DNA from: Fomes fomentarius
Lineage: Eukaryota > Basidiomycota > Agaricomycetes > Polyporales > Polyporaceae
Reading direction: 5' to 3'
NCBI GenBank assembly: GCA_022606135.1
Contig: JABYQN010000005.1
Span: 2,728,001 to 2,792,000 of the forward strand
DNA length: 64,000 nucleotides
The notes under the pieces are model-generated. The model ran no database searches. It saw nothing but the letters and a program-made list of their open reading frames with translations, and had not been told where the DNA came from. Below are positions 35,127 to 47,580 of this stretch, in pieces. A program made the position numbers and the translations under genes. The first letter of the stretch is position 1. The number at the start of each line of letters is the position of its first letter.

Positions 35127-36729
35127 TCACAGCTCTACGGTAGTCGCAGAGGTTTCCTGACTGTCATGATTAGCAAGGCCCTTCTCCGCATCAGGCTGTT
35201 TCCTCTTGTTCTTCGGTACGAAGTCGTCGGGCACGTAGGGTGCCTTGAATATCGACCCGTCGATGAACGCAGGAATGCTACGCAAGAACACGGTGATCCA
35301 GAGCAGGAAAACGACCCCTACAAGTCTACGAGTCAACGGTGCAGCACTCAGAAGAGAGAATGTGGAACGTACCAGTCCATGTGGCCCCGATCACGCGGAA
35401 CGTGGGGCTATCTAGCACCTTCGCGAGCTGCACGCACAGCAGCGCAAACACCCCGTTCGGGAAAATAAGGCCCCAGTACGCCATCGAGAACGGGAGCGGC
35501 GAGCTCGCGCGAACATGAAAGATGGAGATGATGGCGAGCAAGATCCACGCGACGCCCATCGAGAAGAGGACGTACGCCCCAAGGAAGCACCCCGCGAAAA
35601 TCATCTGGCCTGCAAGCGCGATAGCCGGGAACTCCTCTCCCATATGCAGCGGTAGGAGCTCGGAGAGGTCCTGGCCGTTGACGAGGAGCGAGAATCCGCC
35701 TTGGCCGAGCGGGCCGAGTGTGATAAACGCGGAGAGGATGAGGGCGGGGTCCGGCGGCCCGTTGGTGACGAGGCGGAGGAGGTAGACGGTGATCATCATG
35801 ACCGCGAAGCTGAGCCCAATGATGACCATGGTGAAGGAGAAGGCGGAGGTGAGGAGCGCGATTGTGGTCGAGTGCGGCATCAGTGCATGTGAGAGGAGGC
35901 CGCCGGTGGAGGATGCGACGATGAGGGTGACTACGGGGAGTAGCCATACTGCCGTCATCTTCTGGACCGAGTGGTCTTGTCGAGTGATCCTGTGGACCAA
36001 TAACGCTTAACACGAAGGGAGCGGGGGAGGAGACAAAAGTATACTTACATGGCATAGAGCATACCGAATGCGATGAGGTAGGAGAAGGCGGAGTCCAGCC
36101 ACCAGAAGCCCCAGAGTGTCCATAGAAAGGCTGTCCCACCGAAACCCCAGTCCTGATTGATGTTCTGCAGAAATTGTCATGTTCTGTGCCAATGAGGAGG
36201 AGATATGTATATAATGTACCAGCGCAGAATTAATCAATGTGGCGGCTCCCATCGGGAAGCAACCGATGAACAAACTTTGTGCCGGATGCACAATCATCAG
36301 CGACCAGATCTGCAAGTGAGGTAAGTATCCAGCCTCAACAGGGCCCTCATTGCAGACGTTCACGACCTGACGTCTACACGATGGGTTCTCAGATAGAAGA
36401 GGAATGATGACGTACTTCTGGGTACAGCACGTAGCGGAGAATCGTGCATGTGCATACGAAGACGAACAACACGAGGTTCAGAAGGAAGATAGCAAGGGCA
36501 GCAATCTTGAGCACCAAGCTATCACTATGATAAGGAAGGTTGTGCAGGAGGGCAGAGACTACGCCCGTCCCCATGATCACAGCATGCCAGGCCCAAGTGA
36601 AATGTCTGTGCGAGCGGATGCCGTCAGTACGAGTATCGTTTGGGGAAATAGGGGTTTGATAATGCCAAGAACACACCGAATACGCTCTTTCCAACTCTTC
36701 CAAGCGTAGACGGGCTGGATGAGCGGCAT
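35127..36729 (-). CDS. SSU1-like sulfite efflux pump, TDT (tellurite-resistance/dicarboxylate transporter) family
   Basis: The start MPLIQPVYAWKSWKERIR is followed by an intron and the family signature HFTWAWHAVIMGTGVVSAL. About ten hydrophobic helices follow, with HPAQSLFIGCFPMGAATLIN, a WLLPVVTLIVASSTGG segment with its conserved proline, and FSMAYWGLIFPNGVFAL. The end is a hydrophilic cytoplasmic tail (DAEKGLANHDSQETSATT). Introns of about 50-60 bp separate the blocks. These are hallmarks of the fungal plasma-membrane exporters that expel sulfite, giving sulfite tolerance and a role in sulfur or cysteine detoxification. Malate transport by related family members cannot be excluded from sequence alone. 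Confidence 0.9.
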
Positions 36730-37821
36730 CACAGGCGAAAACAAACCCAATGGAGGAGACGAGAGGCCAGAAGGAAGGGGGGAGGGGCGGAAACACGTCA
36801 GAGCTGCGGGGAGTGAGCTATATAGAGGGCATCTGGGAGGGAAAGGCTCCACGTCCTTGAATGCTGAAGAGGGGATTGGGACCGGAGCTGGAACGTCAGC
36901 CGCTAGCGAATTCCGAATTGAAGTCTTCGGAACATGAGGATGGGCTCTGGCCACCAATGACGGGTGTTACATATGACTTGGAAGCGCGATAGGCAGCGCG
37001 GCATGAGATACGGCGTGCAGCAGTGCCTAGGATGTATTCCGAATTGTTTGGCCACTCGCATGGAGAGGATTGGTGTGGATGACTGCAACCGCAGGCGCTT
37101 GGCGGCTTGTTGGACGGTTAGAACACTGCCACTGTCACGTGTGCCGGCCCTCCCGGAGCGTGTAAAGCCGCAGAGTCCCCAGCAAGCACTTGGAAGTGAC
37201 CAGGGCGAGTCCTCTAGAGGGTGGTTAATGTCATGACCGTAGTATGGCATGTATCCCAACCTTGGCTGCGGTGTGACCCAGCAGGCAGAAATGCCGCAGC
37301 GCACTTCTGTGCATAGAATACCACCTTACGGGAGTGCTGAGAGACCTAGGACGATCTTTCCAGCGCCCTGATACTTGCGGGAGTTGTCGGAGTGAAGCAT
37401 GCGCGATGTTCCAAGGAAGCCCCATCTACTACCCCGCGGCGCTCCAGTGCCACCCCCGGCTCTTAACCGCCCTCATGCCCGTCATGGGCCGGGCCCAGAA
37501 TTAGGAACGTTCGCGCTGTTTGCATTCTCGTCCCTACTCGTGCTGGAGTACCAGTGAAACACCTGTAGAATATCAGCAGCGTACATATTCTCTATTCGAA
37601 TACTCAAGCGGGGCGAGCCTAATGTTAACGCGTGAGTCGTAGCGGACTTGGATAATGTTAATGGATTACCGGATTGGGCCAATCACATTGCTGTGTTACT
37701 GTAGCCGAATACGTTTCTTCCTGCGTGGCACGCTCCGGTCTCGCGCCTCATTCCCGGCTCTACCCCACGTCCCCCTCCGCTTGTCGTCGTCGCTACCTAA
37801 CACCGCAACAAGTCGCCTTCT
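36730..37821. other. Divergent promoter region between the sulfite exporter and the PI4-kinase gene
   Basis: The two genes are transcribed away from each other, so this 1.1 kb holds both promoters. An open frame at 36903-37304 (minus) has no recognisable motif. No clear TATA box was found for either gene. Confidence 0.45.
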
Positions 37822-40800
37822 ATGCCTCCAAACCGTTCCGAATACCAGCCCCTGGCTCAAGCCGCGGAGGACGAAGAGGAGGATGTCTCGGAGGGACTGG
37901 CGCCGCAGCGAATACGCGGTCTACGCAGGTCTCAGAGGCCAGTGCACATTGACCTGAGCAAGTTGGACACCGCTTTCAAGAGGTACGCGCTCATTTTAGC
38001 TCTTTCCGCGGAGTATGCACCTATGGCATGTGTAAAGATGGACAGAGTCTATCGCACAGAAGGTGAAGCGGAAGAAGAAGGTCGAAGACAACTCCAAGAA
38101 GGAGATATGGCACAGCGTCTTCGAACCTCAATATATCGCGAGCGTCGTACAAACTGGTACTGTGGGTGCTCTTGATATCCATTCCTTGCTCCTTCGGTGT
38201 CATAATCTTCGCCGGTACGCGCACACAGGTCAAGACTTTGGACCATAAGTCACCTATGACTGCTGCCGACTTCGAAACGTGAGTGCTGCCGGACGGCTGC
38301 CATGCATCTGTCTGACTAATTGTCAAAGATATGTGCAAGCAGTGCGCGACGCTATTGCGGAGGGCATCCACCCGAAGATGATCACCAAGGGGTCTTCTGG
38401 GTCGTACTTCGCACGTGCGAAGGTAGACGGACGCGTCCAGACTGTCGCGTACGTTCCCTGTTTTTCTAGCGCATGAACACACGAGTGACGTCGACCCAGC
38501 GTGTTCAAACCCAAGGACGAGGAACCATACGGACGTCTCAATCCGAAGGTCTGTGATGCACCGCTGCTTGTTTTCCTCCAGCGGCTCACACTATGCGTCC
38601 AGACTACCAAATGGTTGCATAGGCAGTTTCGCTGGATCATCCCCTTCGGGCGTGCCTGCCTCATTCCCAACTTGAGGTATGTGAAATCCCATACGCTTTC
38701 GGGAGGGCCGGAGCTAAGCGTCGCATAGTTACATTTCAGAAGCGGCAGCGTCATTGCTCGACGAGCGTCTGGATCTCAACATTGTCCCAAGGACGCAGCT
38801 CGTGTCCTTGTCAAGTCAGGTACGTCTCAATCAATATTATGGCTCGTCAGTGTGCCGACTACATGCGAAGGCATTCTTCTATGACTGGCTGGATAGAAAT
38901 GCCGCTAAGAAAGGCAAACCACTACCGGAGAAGATTGGCAGCATGCAATTCTTCCTCCACGGTTACACAGGTAGCTTCATTCGACTTCTGTGTGCAATTA
39001 CTTCCACCTGACGCGCTCTCAGATGCCTCTGACTTCCTTCGAAAGCATCCATGGCCTGGGCGTGCCATCTCGGACACCTTCGATGATGACAGTCACAGGA
39101 AGGGTGGCGTCAGCAAGAAGTTCCTCTCCGCATTGAAGGTCGTATGCGGGAAGACAGGTGCAGAGGAAGAGTTGTACGATGACGACGACGAAGGCGGCAA
39201 CAGTGTGTTCTACGACAGGTCGGAGAGTCGCTCCGGCCAACCGTTCTACTGGACTCCTGCACTGCAGGACAATTTCCGTGAGGAACTCGAGAAGTACGTT
39301 CCGTGTCTTCTGAGTGCAACGGATGTTGATATTCCTTCTCGCTCAGGCTGGTTATCCTCGGTGAGTATCGTGACAAACGGCTGTCGCACTATGCTGACCT
39401 CCGCTGCAGACTACCTGATGCTGAACACGGACCGAGGCGCGGATAATTACATGATCAAATACTGCGAGGGTGATCATTCAAAATCGCTCGTTGACGTCGC
39501 CCCTTCACGAACCTCACGACGGGAGATGCCCATGATGACTGAGCTGCGGCGGACAGAGACAGTCGGGAGCGGGAGCACCATTATTGGCACCTCCACACCA
39601 CCATTGTACTCTCATGGCTACGCCGCCTCCAACAACCTCCCCTACACGAAGCAGCCGCACATCCACATTGCTGCCATCGACAACTCCTTGTCGTTCCCGC
39701 ACGAACATCCCAAGGGGTGGCGGTCGTATACGTACGGCTGGCTGTATCTTCCTGTGACTATCATTGGACGGCCGTTTAGCCAGAAGACCCGGGATCACTT
39801 CCTACAATTGTTGACGAGCAAGGAGTGGTGGGCGGAGACGACGTTCGAGCTGCGGAAGATGTTCGCGGTTGATCCTGACTTCCACCCCAAAATGTTCCGG
39901 GTATGTTGAGTTCATCATAGTGCTCGTCTAATTAGTCACTAATGCCAATCCGCAGCGGCAACTCGCAGTCATCAAAGGTCAAGCGTGGAACATCGTCCAG
40001 TCTCTAAGACATGCGGACGAAGGTAAACGAAGTCCAAATGTATTTCCACTTGCAACCATACTCATATCACACGCTGCAGGGCCTCTTGAGCTAACGCGCA
40101 GAACGAAGGTCCTAGTCTGGGACGACGAGATACCAGTGACCGACGACATGCTCCCCGAGCCATCAATGTCCAACGGATCCTCCTCGCACTCCACACACGT
40201 ACCGACCATCTCCCCGCACGCCTCCATCGCCTCCATGCCGCTCCCCACCCAAACTCGACACACCCGCAGCCAGAGCGTCTCCGGCTTTCCCCCGCCCATC
40301 CGCCGCATGTCCACCGACATGGTCGGCATCTCCCGCCCTGTCTCCTTCTCTGCCAAGTTCCAGCGCGTGCACCCCGCGACGACGGGTGTGACGGTCCTCG
40401 AGCACATGGAGCGCCTGGATGCGGTCGAGGCGGGACTCAAGCGTTTGGCTGTGGACGACGAGAACGTCGTGCAAGACGACGAGGAAGTCGATGTGGGCGA
40501 GTCATCATCGTCTGTGCGCTCTCAGAACCGGATACCCTCTTCAGCACCACCCGGGCAGACGACCTTCAACTCCCCGCCCCTCTCGCGCGAGCCGTCGGGC
40601 GAGGGCGTCGCTGGCCTGTTGTCCCCGGGAGGGACGTCGGAGCGCTTGCCTGCGGTGCCGGAAGCGGACGACGCGGAGTCGCACAACGCGCTGGAGATGT
40701 CGTTCGCGGAGGAGGACCTGGTCGCGATGTCGAAGAGCACAAGCCAGATCGAGGTGCCCGCGCTGCATACGCGGTTTGCGAGCTTCCAGAACCACTCGAG

Positions 40801-40987
40801 GGAGGGAGAGCGGCCGAGCTTGGAGTGGATGCAGAGCGATCCGGCCAGTGAGAGTCCCAAAGTGCGGACGGCGATCGTGGAGGTGAGTACATGGATGACG
40901 TCGGGAGACTCTGTGTACTGGCTGACATACGCCTTTTCATAGCGTTTGGAGACTGTCGACGTCAAGCCGCTTTGCTCGTGCTGGTGA
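37822..40987 (+). CDS. Type II phosphatidylinositol 4-kinase (Lsb6/PI4KII)
   Basis: From the ATG at 37822 (MPPNRSEYQPLAQAAEDEEE) about eleven exons give a protein of roughly 770 residues. Type II signatures are clear: KGSSGSYFARAKVDG with the nucleotide loop, VAVFKPKDEEPYGRLNPK with the catalytic Lys, then SQAFFYDWLDRNAAKKGKPL, DYLMLNTDRGADNYMIKY for the catalytic loop, and IAAIDNSLSFPHEHPKGWR for the metal-binding region. The enzyme makes PI4P on Golgi, endosomal and vacuolar membranes. The cysteine-rich CCPCC palmitoylation motif of animal enzymes is replaced by IPFGRACLIPN with one Cys. The last 230 residues are a fungal Ser-rich extension ending in CSCW just before the stop, which might be lipid-modified (inference). 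Confidence 0.93.
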
Positions 40988-41122
40988 GGCTCAGATGCCG
41001 AATACGATATGATATCCTGCTTGCTTGTTCCTACCCCCATCTTTCGGACCATGTACATTTTCACGTTTAGAGCGATGCGGCATGATGATATACACATAGA
41101 TACTGCTAGACTACACCCGACT

Positions 41123-42699
41123 TCACTCGCCCTCGGCCATGAGCCACTGCGCAAACTCGTCCAGACGATTCTTCTCATCTTGCTCGCCACCGCCAAAGGT
41201 GTCGCTGTATCCGGTCCGCTTGAAGCGTTGCCTGCCGGCGTACAGAGATGCCTCTATTCGTCGACCAGCGAAGAATCTGCCGTTCATTTTCTGTCGTGCG
41301 AGCAGGCATGGTGAGGTCCGTTCGGAGAAGAGGCAGGACGCAGCACTCACGATCACGCATGCTTGAGCACTCACTGGGTCCTTGAACTTCACGGTCATGA
41401 TTCCTTCTGGTTCCGCCTGTCCGATAAGTCTGTGAGTTCTCGTAGAGTCCGACGAGCATGGCAATTGTAGGACATACGTCATATAATACAACGTTCGTAA
41501 CTTCTCCGAGCATTGCACATTCTTCTCGTACGTCTTCCTTGAGGTCAAGAAGTAGCGACTTGTCTTCCTCCAGCTCTTGTTGCGTGAACATACGTTTCAG
41601 GACAACCACTCTTCCATGCTTGTTCATGGCATTGATTTTCTCTTCCTCTGTGATGGAGGGTCCAAATCCATCCTCGTCGTCCCATTCGCCCAGCTTCCTA
41701 TATCGCGAAAAGCACAGAGCTCAGCCCGGCAGGAAAGTCAGAGAAACAGTGCCACATACTTCTGCATCTTTCCTATCCTCCTCGTCGCCCTCTTCTTGTC
41801 CACCATCGTCTTCCTCGGCCGCGCCTCGCCTCCGCCTCCGCCTCCGCCGCCACCACCATCCCCACTCCCCTTCTCGTGCTTGTGCGAGAACTCGGCCCTC
41901 TGGACGTGCATCCGCGTGCCCGGCTCGCCAAGCCGCAGCTCGACATCGTCCAGCATCGTGATCGCAAGGTCGACGGACTCCTCCTTGAAGTACACGACGA
42001 GCGCGTCCCCCGAGAAGCTGCCGTCCTCGCGCGCGTAGAGCTTCACCTTCGGGTACCCCGCGTCGTCCTCCTCGATCAGCCCGAACTTTCCGAAGCGCGT
42101 GGTGAGCTCGTCTGCGTCCGTGTCCGGAGGGAGTCCGGTGATGTACAAGGCGGTGTTTTTGGACTTGCGTTCGGGGGGCGCAGAGGCGGTGGAGGTGGAG
42201 GCGCCGTTGTTGGATGGTGAGTCTTTCTTGCCCCGCTTGGGGCCTGAGGCAATGTAGGGCCCGTCTACAGGCTCTTTGCGCTTCTTGTTGATGCGCTTGA
42301 GGACGGGTGCGGCCGGGGTCTATGTGGAACGTGTATGTCGGCGCACTAGATTGGATAGAACGTAGCAAAAACGCGGCAGCTCACCTCTTCGTCCACTCCA
42401 ACGATGGAGTATGCAGCTTGCTGAGCCTTCACCATATCCTCGTCGAGCTATTGTCCATAGAATATCGTCAGTCTCGCAGTTCTGTGTCCGGGACACTGAG
42501 GCGTGCGTACCACTGGCACCCATGCGCCCTTCGCGGCATCATACTCGAGCTCAGACCCATCGTCTTGCTCGAAACGCCATGCGTTGGCCTGCTGGTCAAA
42601 GTGGACGCGCGGATCGTTTGCGAACGCGGCGGCTTGGGCTTCAGCCGAGGACCCGCTCGCGAGTGCTGCGGGAGGTGCGCCGTCGTCGGTCGTTGACAT
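41123..42699 (-). CDS. Tat-SF1/Cus2-like splicing factor (U2 snRNP-associated)
   Basis: Start MSTTDDGAPPAALASGS, followed by a WW-like GRIP segment (FDQQANAWRFEQDDGSELEY). Two RNA-binding folds follow: RRM1 begins NTALYITGLPPDTDADELT, and a C-terminal U2AF-homology motif begins GRVVVLKRMFTQQELEED and carries the RXF-type MNGRFFAGRRIEASL. A poly-Gly linker separates them. The end reads NRLDEFAQWLMAEGE. This order matches human Tat-SF1 and yeast Cus2, which bind U2 snRNP and SF3B1 during prespliceosome assembly. Five or so introns are visible. It is a housekeeping nuclear protein. Confidence 0.92.
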
Positions 42700-42729
42700 G
42701 ATCGCGAGCCCCAGTTGGAGAGAACGTAA

Positions 42730-43260
42730 GAGCACTGAGACAGCAAAGTAGAAACGAGTCGCAGAAGTACGTCAGTGAGGAGATGGGGTATGAGTTTAGT
42801 ATAGTAGCTAAGCGAGAGTGGGTTTTGCGGCGCGGTCTAGGGAGCTTCCCACGGTACATGCATTCAGCACTGTCTGGGCCAGAGTCCCGAGTCCAGAGTA
42901 ACAGTTGCGATGCTGCCGTATCTTTCCGCCTCAGAGATCTGGAGGATCGAACGCTTGCGAATGCGAATGGCCAAGACGTAGGTAGGGAGAACGAGGTGCA
43001 CACGCAGCTACAATCAGTTGAGGAAGGTAAATAATGAACTATGGGGAAGTACGCGTTCAGATCGTGAGGGGCATGCGGACGCCACCGCATGGGAGGGGTT
43101 GAGTTCGAGTGCGCCTTGCGGGAGAACGCTATCGTGGCAAATGTTTGTGAGGTCCACGGACTCACCTTGCTGTTCCGCAGCCGATTTCTCGGCGGGGGCC
43201 GCAACGCTGCAGACGAATTGTATACACAATTTCACAGGGAGTACTAGTTCAAGTACGACA
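42730..43260 (-). pseudogene. Broken duplicate of the 3' end of the complex I subunit gene (47581-48287)
   Basis: The segment parallels 47005-47870. It has the same 3' flank (AGAAACGAGT, then GGACGTCAGTGAG-like words, and ACGCTTGCGAATGCGAA), then the last exon in pieces: AAPAEKSAAEQQGESVDLT in one frame, then TFATIAFSRKA and APHDLNAYFPIV in another, and it ends at the upstream splice site. A middle part of the exon (around PPVAYKRWRPERVED) is shortened. The exon with NPYWKRDVRR and the start exon are missing. Partial duplication followed by frameshift is the simplest reading. Confidence 0.8.
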
Positions 43261-44374
43261 GAACGTATGCTGCCTAATACGCGACTTCGGAAGGACAGTT
43301 GTCACTGCGACTTCAAGCCGCCACTCCCCATCTGCGCAGGCGGCCTCGAGTCTCCTGATCAACTTGTCGCGCGGTCAAAAGAAGCGAATGCGTGGATGCG
43401 TCTCAGTAATTCTACCGAAGCGAGATGGCCCGTGGACGCTGACTGCTAAGATAGCGAGAACAAAAGAGCCCAGATATGGTGAACTTGGACGTAGGTCGCG
43501 AGTCATACGGATGAATATGCAAGTCTTGTCAAGTTTGCCAATCCCGCTTGGGAGCATACTAATTGACAGGAATAACGAGTCAAAATCAGTGCTTCATGTC
43601 ATGAAACCGCCTGTCGACAAGTATTGCTTCGAAGTATTGCTTCGAAGGCAGGGAACCTAGTCAGTAGCGACTGAACGGTGACAACACTTGGTCACAAACC
43701 ACTCACGCATTGCACTACGGATCTCGAAGAGTCGGCGCAGGCCCCCCATGTCAAGCTACCGAAGATCTTCGCACCTCGAAGAGCTCCTGTGTAGACCCTT
43801 GCTGTTAGGAAACATTCACACAACCGGCCCACGACTCGCAGCACTTCTTCGTCGTGATGAATGGGTGTGCATCCGGTTTCTCTTTTGTGCGAGGATCAGA
43901 TGCAACGTCAGAAGTCTAAGTTGGCGAGTGCCCAACTCGGAGCATGCCAGCGGTGTTTCCGATGTTCTCAGATATAAATCAGATAACCAACAATGCCCGT
44001 AGAGAACTCGCTCGTACTTACGTTGGCTATCATTGAGACTACATCGGCGCCGGATTCTGGGCTACTAGGATACGGGCCTTTGATCCACAGGTGCTAAGCA
44101 TGGCTGCCTTGAGGCTACGGATTCTGATTTCCGTGAGTTTCACGTATACTGTGCTGTTGTGTCTGTACCACTATGGAACCCTAACCCTGTCTATATTCCT
44201 TACAGAAGGTGTGACAGCGTGACTGCACGCGCTTCCAGAGCGCTTCCAGCGTCAAAGTTGAATTTTCGAACCAGCCAACTTTACTCGTCTTTACCAGGTC
44301 TCAACCTTGGTCGACAAGGAACATTGCCTTCAACTGCGTTACCATCCTTGACTTCTCTTTGCTGCAAGTTGAAA
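43261..44374. other. Intergenic, no recognisable gene; small tandem repeat
   Basis: Contains a perfect 13-bp tandem duplication at 43621-43633 and 43634-43646 (GTATTGCTTCGAA twice). Right end should hold the promoter of kinase-like copy D; no repeat resembling the copy C/E upstream element was found here. Confidence 0.45.
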
Positions 44375-45962
44375 ATGACAGAACTGAAACGGAAGGACAC
44401 TTTGGACAACGAGCACCGTGACCTCCCCAACGTGAGTTGTCACCCCGATCCGGATGTCTTAGTACATCATGTACTCATTACGGACGACCTAGCTCCCTTA
44501 TGATATCAACCTAGAGTATTACAGACCTCGTCATAGTGAAATGTGTCCCTTTTGGAAGTCGTACAGGTCTTGGTTTGCTTCGCATGGCATCCCCCTCTAT
44601 GAAATCGGCCTTGCGAAACCATCGGACAACCTGGAGTCATGGCTTGCTCCTCCGACCACAATTTGTGCAAACTTGCCCTTTGCTCTTCGCCTCAGCGGTA
44701 GAAGCGATATGACATACGGAAGGACGATTGAGGTGAGCCCTCAATGACATGAGAAGGTCATGGTCGCCAATCACTCTACAGTCCAAATTTGCGTTAGCTC
44801 AGGATTCAGCAGGACACGATATATGCGTGAAAATTATCAAACGGGATTCCGACGAGTACCATATTAATCAATATCTTATGGATAAAATGAAATCGCAGGA
44901 CGCCGATACTTTTCCATTTGTTCTCCCGCCAATCACGATCCTTGACCCTCCCTATGACTTCATGTTCATGATCTCCCCATTGTGAGTGATCAAAGTCATC
45001 TCTCTGAAATTCATATTGACATTGGGTAGATGGGGTGACGACTGTGACCCTGGACGCTCCACCAATGTCCGCCAGATCCTCGTGTTTGTCAGATGCATGC
45101 TCACGGTTGGTGTGTTGCGCCTGCCTTGCATTCAAATTTGACTCATCTTTCTATAAAGGGCCTGTCGTTCCTGCACGCGCATCGAATTGCTCATCGTGTA
45201 CGCTTTCGTCATCGTTTTGCCTTTTGCGCAGAGTCTCACATTCCTACAGGACATCAGCGACAGAAATATCCTGACGAACGGATACTGTCCTGATGTGGAT
45301 GACACGGATGCCAGAAACATCTCTCGCGCGCACTCATGCACCCCATCAGCCTCATTCTGCCTCATCGATTTTGATTTAGCGATACAGCTTCCCCGCGACG
45401 TGTCGGTAAAAGGGTGTCGCAGACCCTCACACGAGGCTTTTTGTGGATCGGCCCAATACCACCCTTCCGATTGCTCGCTCGGCGAGCCAGAATACAATCC
45501 ATTCGCATTTGACGTCGGGTGCCTTGGAATGTTGTTCATATATCACTTCGCGGTGTGTACCTTCTGCTCAACGAGCTCCTCTACCGACAGACTAATGAGG
45601 ACAAATGCTTGTTTTAGGAGGCATTCCCCAAGGTGCCGTGTTTGGCAGCACTCTGTGCGAAGATGACAACATACGTTGTCGAAGAGCGGTTCACTGCTGC
45701 GGAAGCCCTCTCGTTCTACAACGATCACATGTCGGGACTGCCAGACGAGCAGCTCCACTCGACTGTGATACTGGACCCAAGTCTTGAACCTCTGCGGAAC
45801 CCAGAGCTATATTGGAGATTACTTATTCCTGAGGACCGTCATGCTTGGACGGCCTTTCGGGCACCGCAGGAATCTTGGGGACGCAGAATTCTGCGTTGGA
45901 TGGCTGATACGGAGATCGGATGGCAAGTTCTTAGGTTCATGCGGGGCACACTCCGTATCTAG
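44375..45962 (+). CDS. Kinase-like protein, copy D
   Basis: Start MTELKRKDTLDNEHRDLPN, then an intron and LPYDINLEYYRPRHSEMCPF, followed by KFALAQDSAGHDICVKIIKR with the beta-3 Lys and DEYHINQYLM with helix-C Glu. The catalytic loop is IAHR|DISDRNILTN. The metal motif reads FCLIDFDLAIQ, so DFG has become DFD. The C-lobe ends with RFTAAEALSFYNDHM and a basic WQVLRFMRGTLRI tail. Introns sit at the same places as in copies B, C and E. It appears intact. It is closest to copy E (shared IQLPRDVS, GEPEYNPFAFDVGCLGM). Function is unknown. Confidence 0.85.
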
Positions 45963-47580
45963 ATCGAGATCTCGCCATTTTCTACTGGTAACACCAGCCA
46001 CATAGTTTACAATTGTTCTCCATCTTCTTGCTCCAGACTCCCACGAAGAGAGGCTGTGAAGGACACGCGAAGACCGTGAGGCAAGCGTCCTGGGAGCGAT
46101 GATGAGTGCTGACTCGGCACTGATCCCCGGGGACCGGCCGGACCAAAGGCATACGTAACGGAAGAGGGATACATCGCACGTCCTCGCTATGACATGAGTA
46201 TCTCGTCCTCGTGCCAATACAAACCATTCCTAGTATACTTGCGTTGAGCAGGTCAAAGTGAAGTACGAGGATCAGGAACTGGTCACAAGTTCGGGAACAC
46301 ATATGATGCTAGAATTGGTCTCAGCCAGGGTGAGTCGTCCATTGGCAGGCTGAGGACAGGCGATGCTCACGCGTACTCGCCAGGGCCCTACCACTAAGGT
46401 CAACACCGAAAGTATGTGGTACCAGGTTGTCTTGTTCGTGAAGGAGGAGTGGGAATGGGTAAGGTGCGCAGCGCCAGCCCATGCTACCTCCTTCAAGGCG
46501 ATCCTAGCCGAGGAGGTACAGCAGTTCAAGAGACGTGCACTGGAAAACCCCCACATTATATCGGCCAATAAGCTTCCTGTTGGGTGGGCTAATCTCAGCT
46601 TCACGTAGGATGATTATGAATAGGCCGACTAACAGACCCTGTATCATCGGTTCCTTGCAATCGTCGTAGTTGATACCGACTATTGTATGACATGGTCTGT
46701 AGCGAGCAGTGAAATCTCTTGTTCGACTTACAGCGCAGTGCTACTTGCTACATGACAATGGTTCCTGTCCTGGTGGATTCATTGCCTCACGGGCCCGGAA
46801 GGGGCGGAATAATTGCCTGGGTACGCGCGTGAATCGTCTGTACCGAACAGATGAACTAGCATGGATCGTGTCTTATTTAGCGACTTGCTGTGTGCCAAAC
46901 ATGTGCACTCTTCCATGCTGGCCGATTTTGTCTTACTCTGCAGTGGGGTCCGAATCCATCCTCGACGTGAGAGAGAAATTCACAGTAGTCGAGTGAACTG
47001 ACGCACCAAAACAGAAACGAGTAAGGTGAGTCAAAGAAGGACGTCAGTGAGATGGATGCGGTACAGACTCGCTACTATGTGAAATACATGTCATCCATGC
47101 ACCTACACTCCACAGCTCTCCACAACCGGAATCTCAGTCCGGATTCTAACATCTCGCGTATGCGTGGCAGTGGGTCACTCAGGCTGGGACGTCTGAATTC
47201 GGCGAGAGCATGCTTTTCAATCACTAGTACTCCAGAGACTATAGAAACGGATTCCATGTGAACGCGTGCTCCTGTCCCTCTAGTCGGAGTATTCAAGTCT
47301 CAAGGGACTCGCGAGGAGAAGCGGGCGGTAGCCCGCGAATCGAGCGAGTCCCTGTACTTGCCAGTTACTCCGTTTGTGTGCGCCCAGCTTTGCCCGGAGA
47401 GCCTTTTCTTATCATTTTTTAAGAAAGATCGTCCTACTCAGTTATCTGGAGGATTAAACGCTAACGCTTGCGAATGCGAACGACCAAGACGTAGGGAGCG
47501 AGAAAGAGGACTGACTGAGGCACACACAGCGGTTCTACAATAGGTTGAGGAAGGCAGATCATGTATTGCCCATCTCTACT
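45963..47580. other. Intergenic; right part is the source of the duplicated complex I flank
   Basis: A plus-strand open frame at 46363-46608 (reading YQVVLFVKEEWEWVRCAAPA) looks protein-like but matches no family I recognise, so it is not called. The part from 47005 to 47580 is the 3' flank of the complex I gene and recurs, diverged, at 42730-43020. Confidence 0.4.

Noticed and set aside
41721..42368. 215-aa minus-strand Arg-rich frame
   Set aside because: Out-of-frame shadow of the Tat-SF1-like gene.
43621..43646. 13-bp tandem repeat as a functional element
   Set aside because: Only two units in an empty spacer; ordinary slippage.
46363..46608. 81-aa plus-strand frame with EEWEWVRCAAPA
   Set aside because: Looks protein-like but matches nothing known to me and overlaps an antiparallel frame; kept only as a note.
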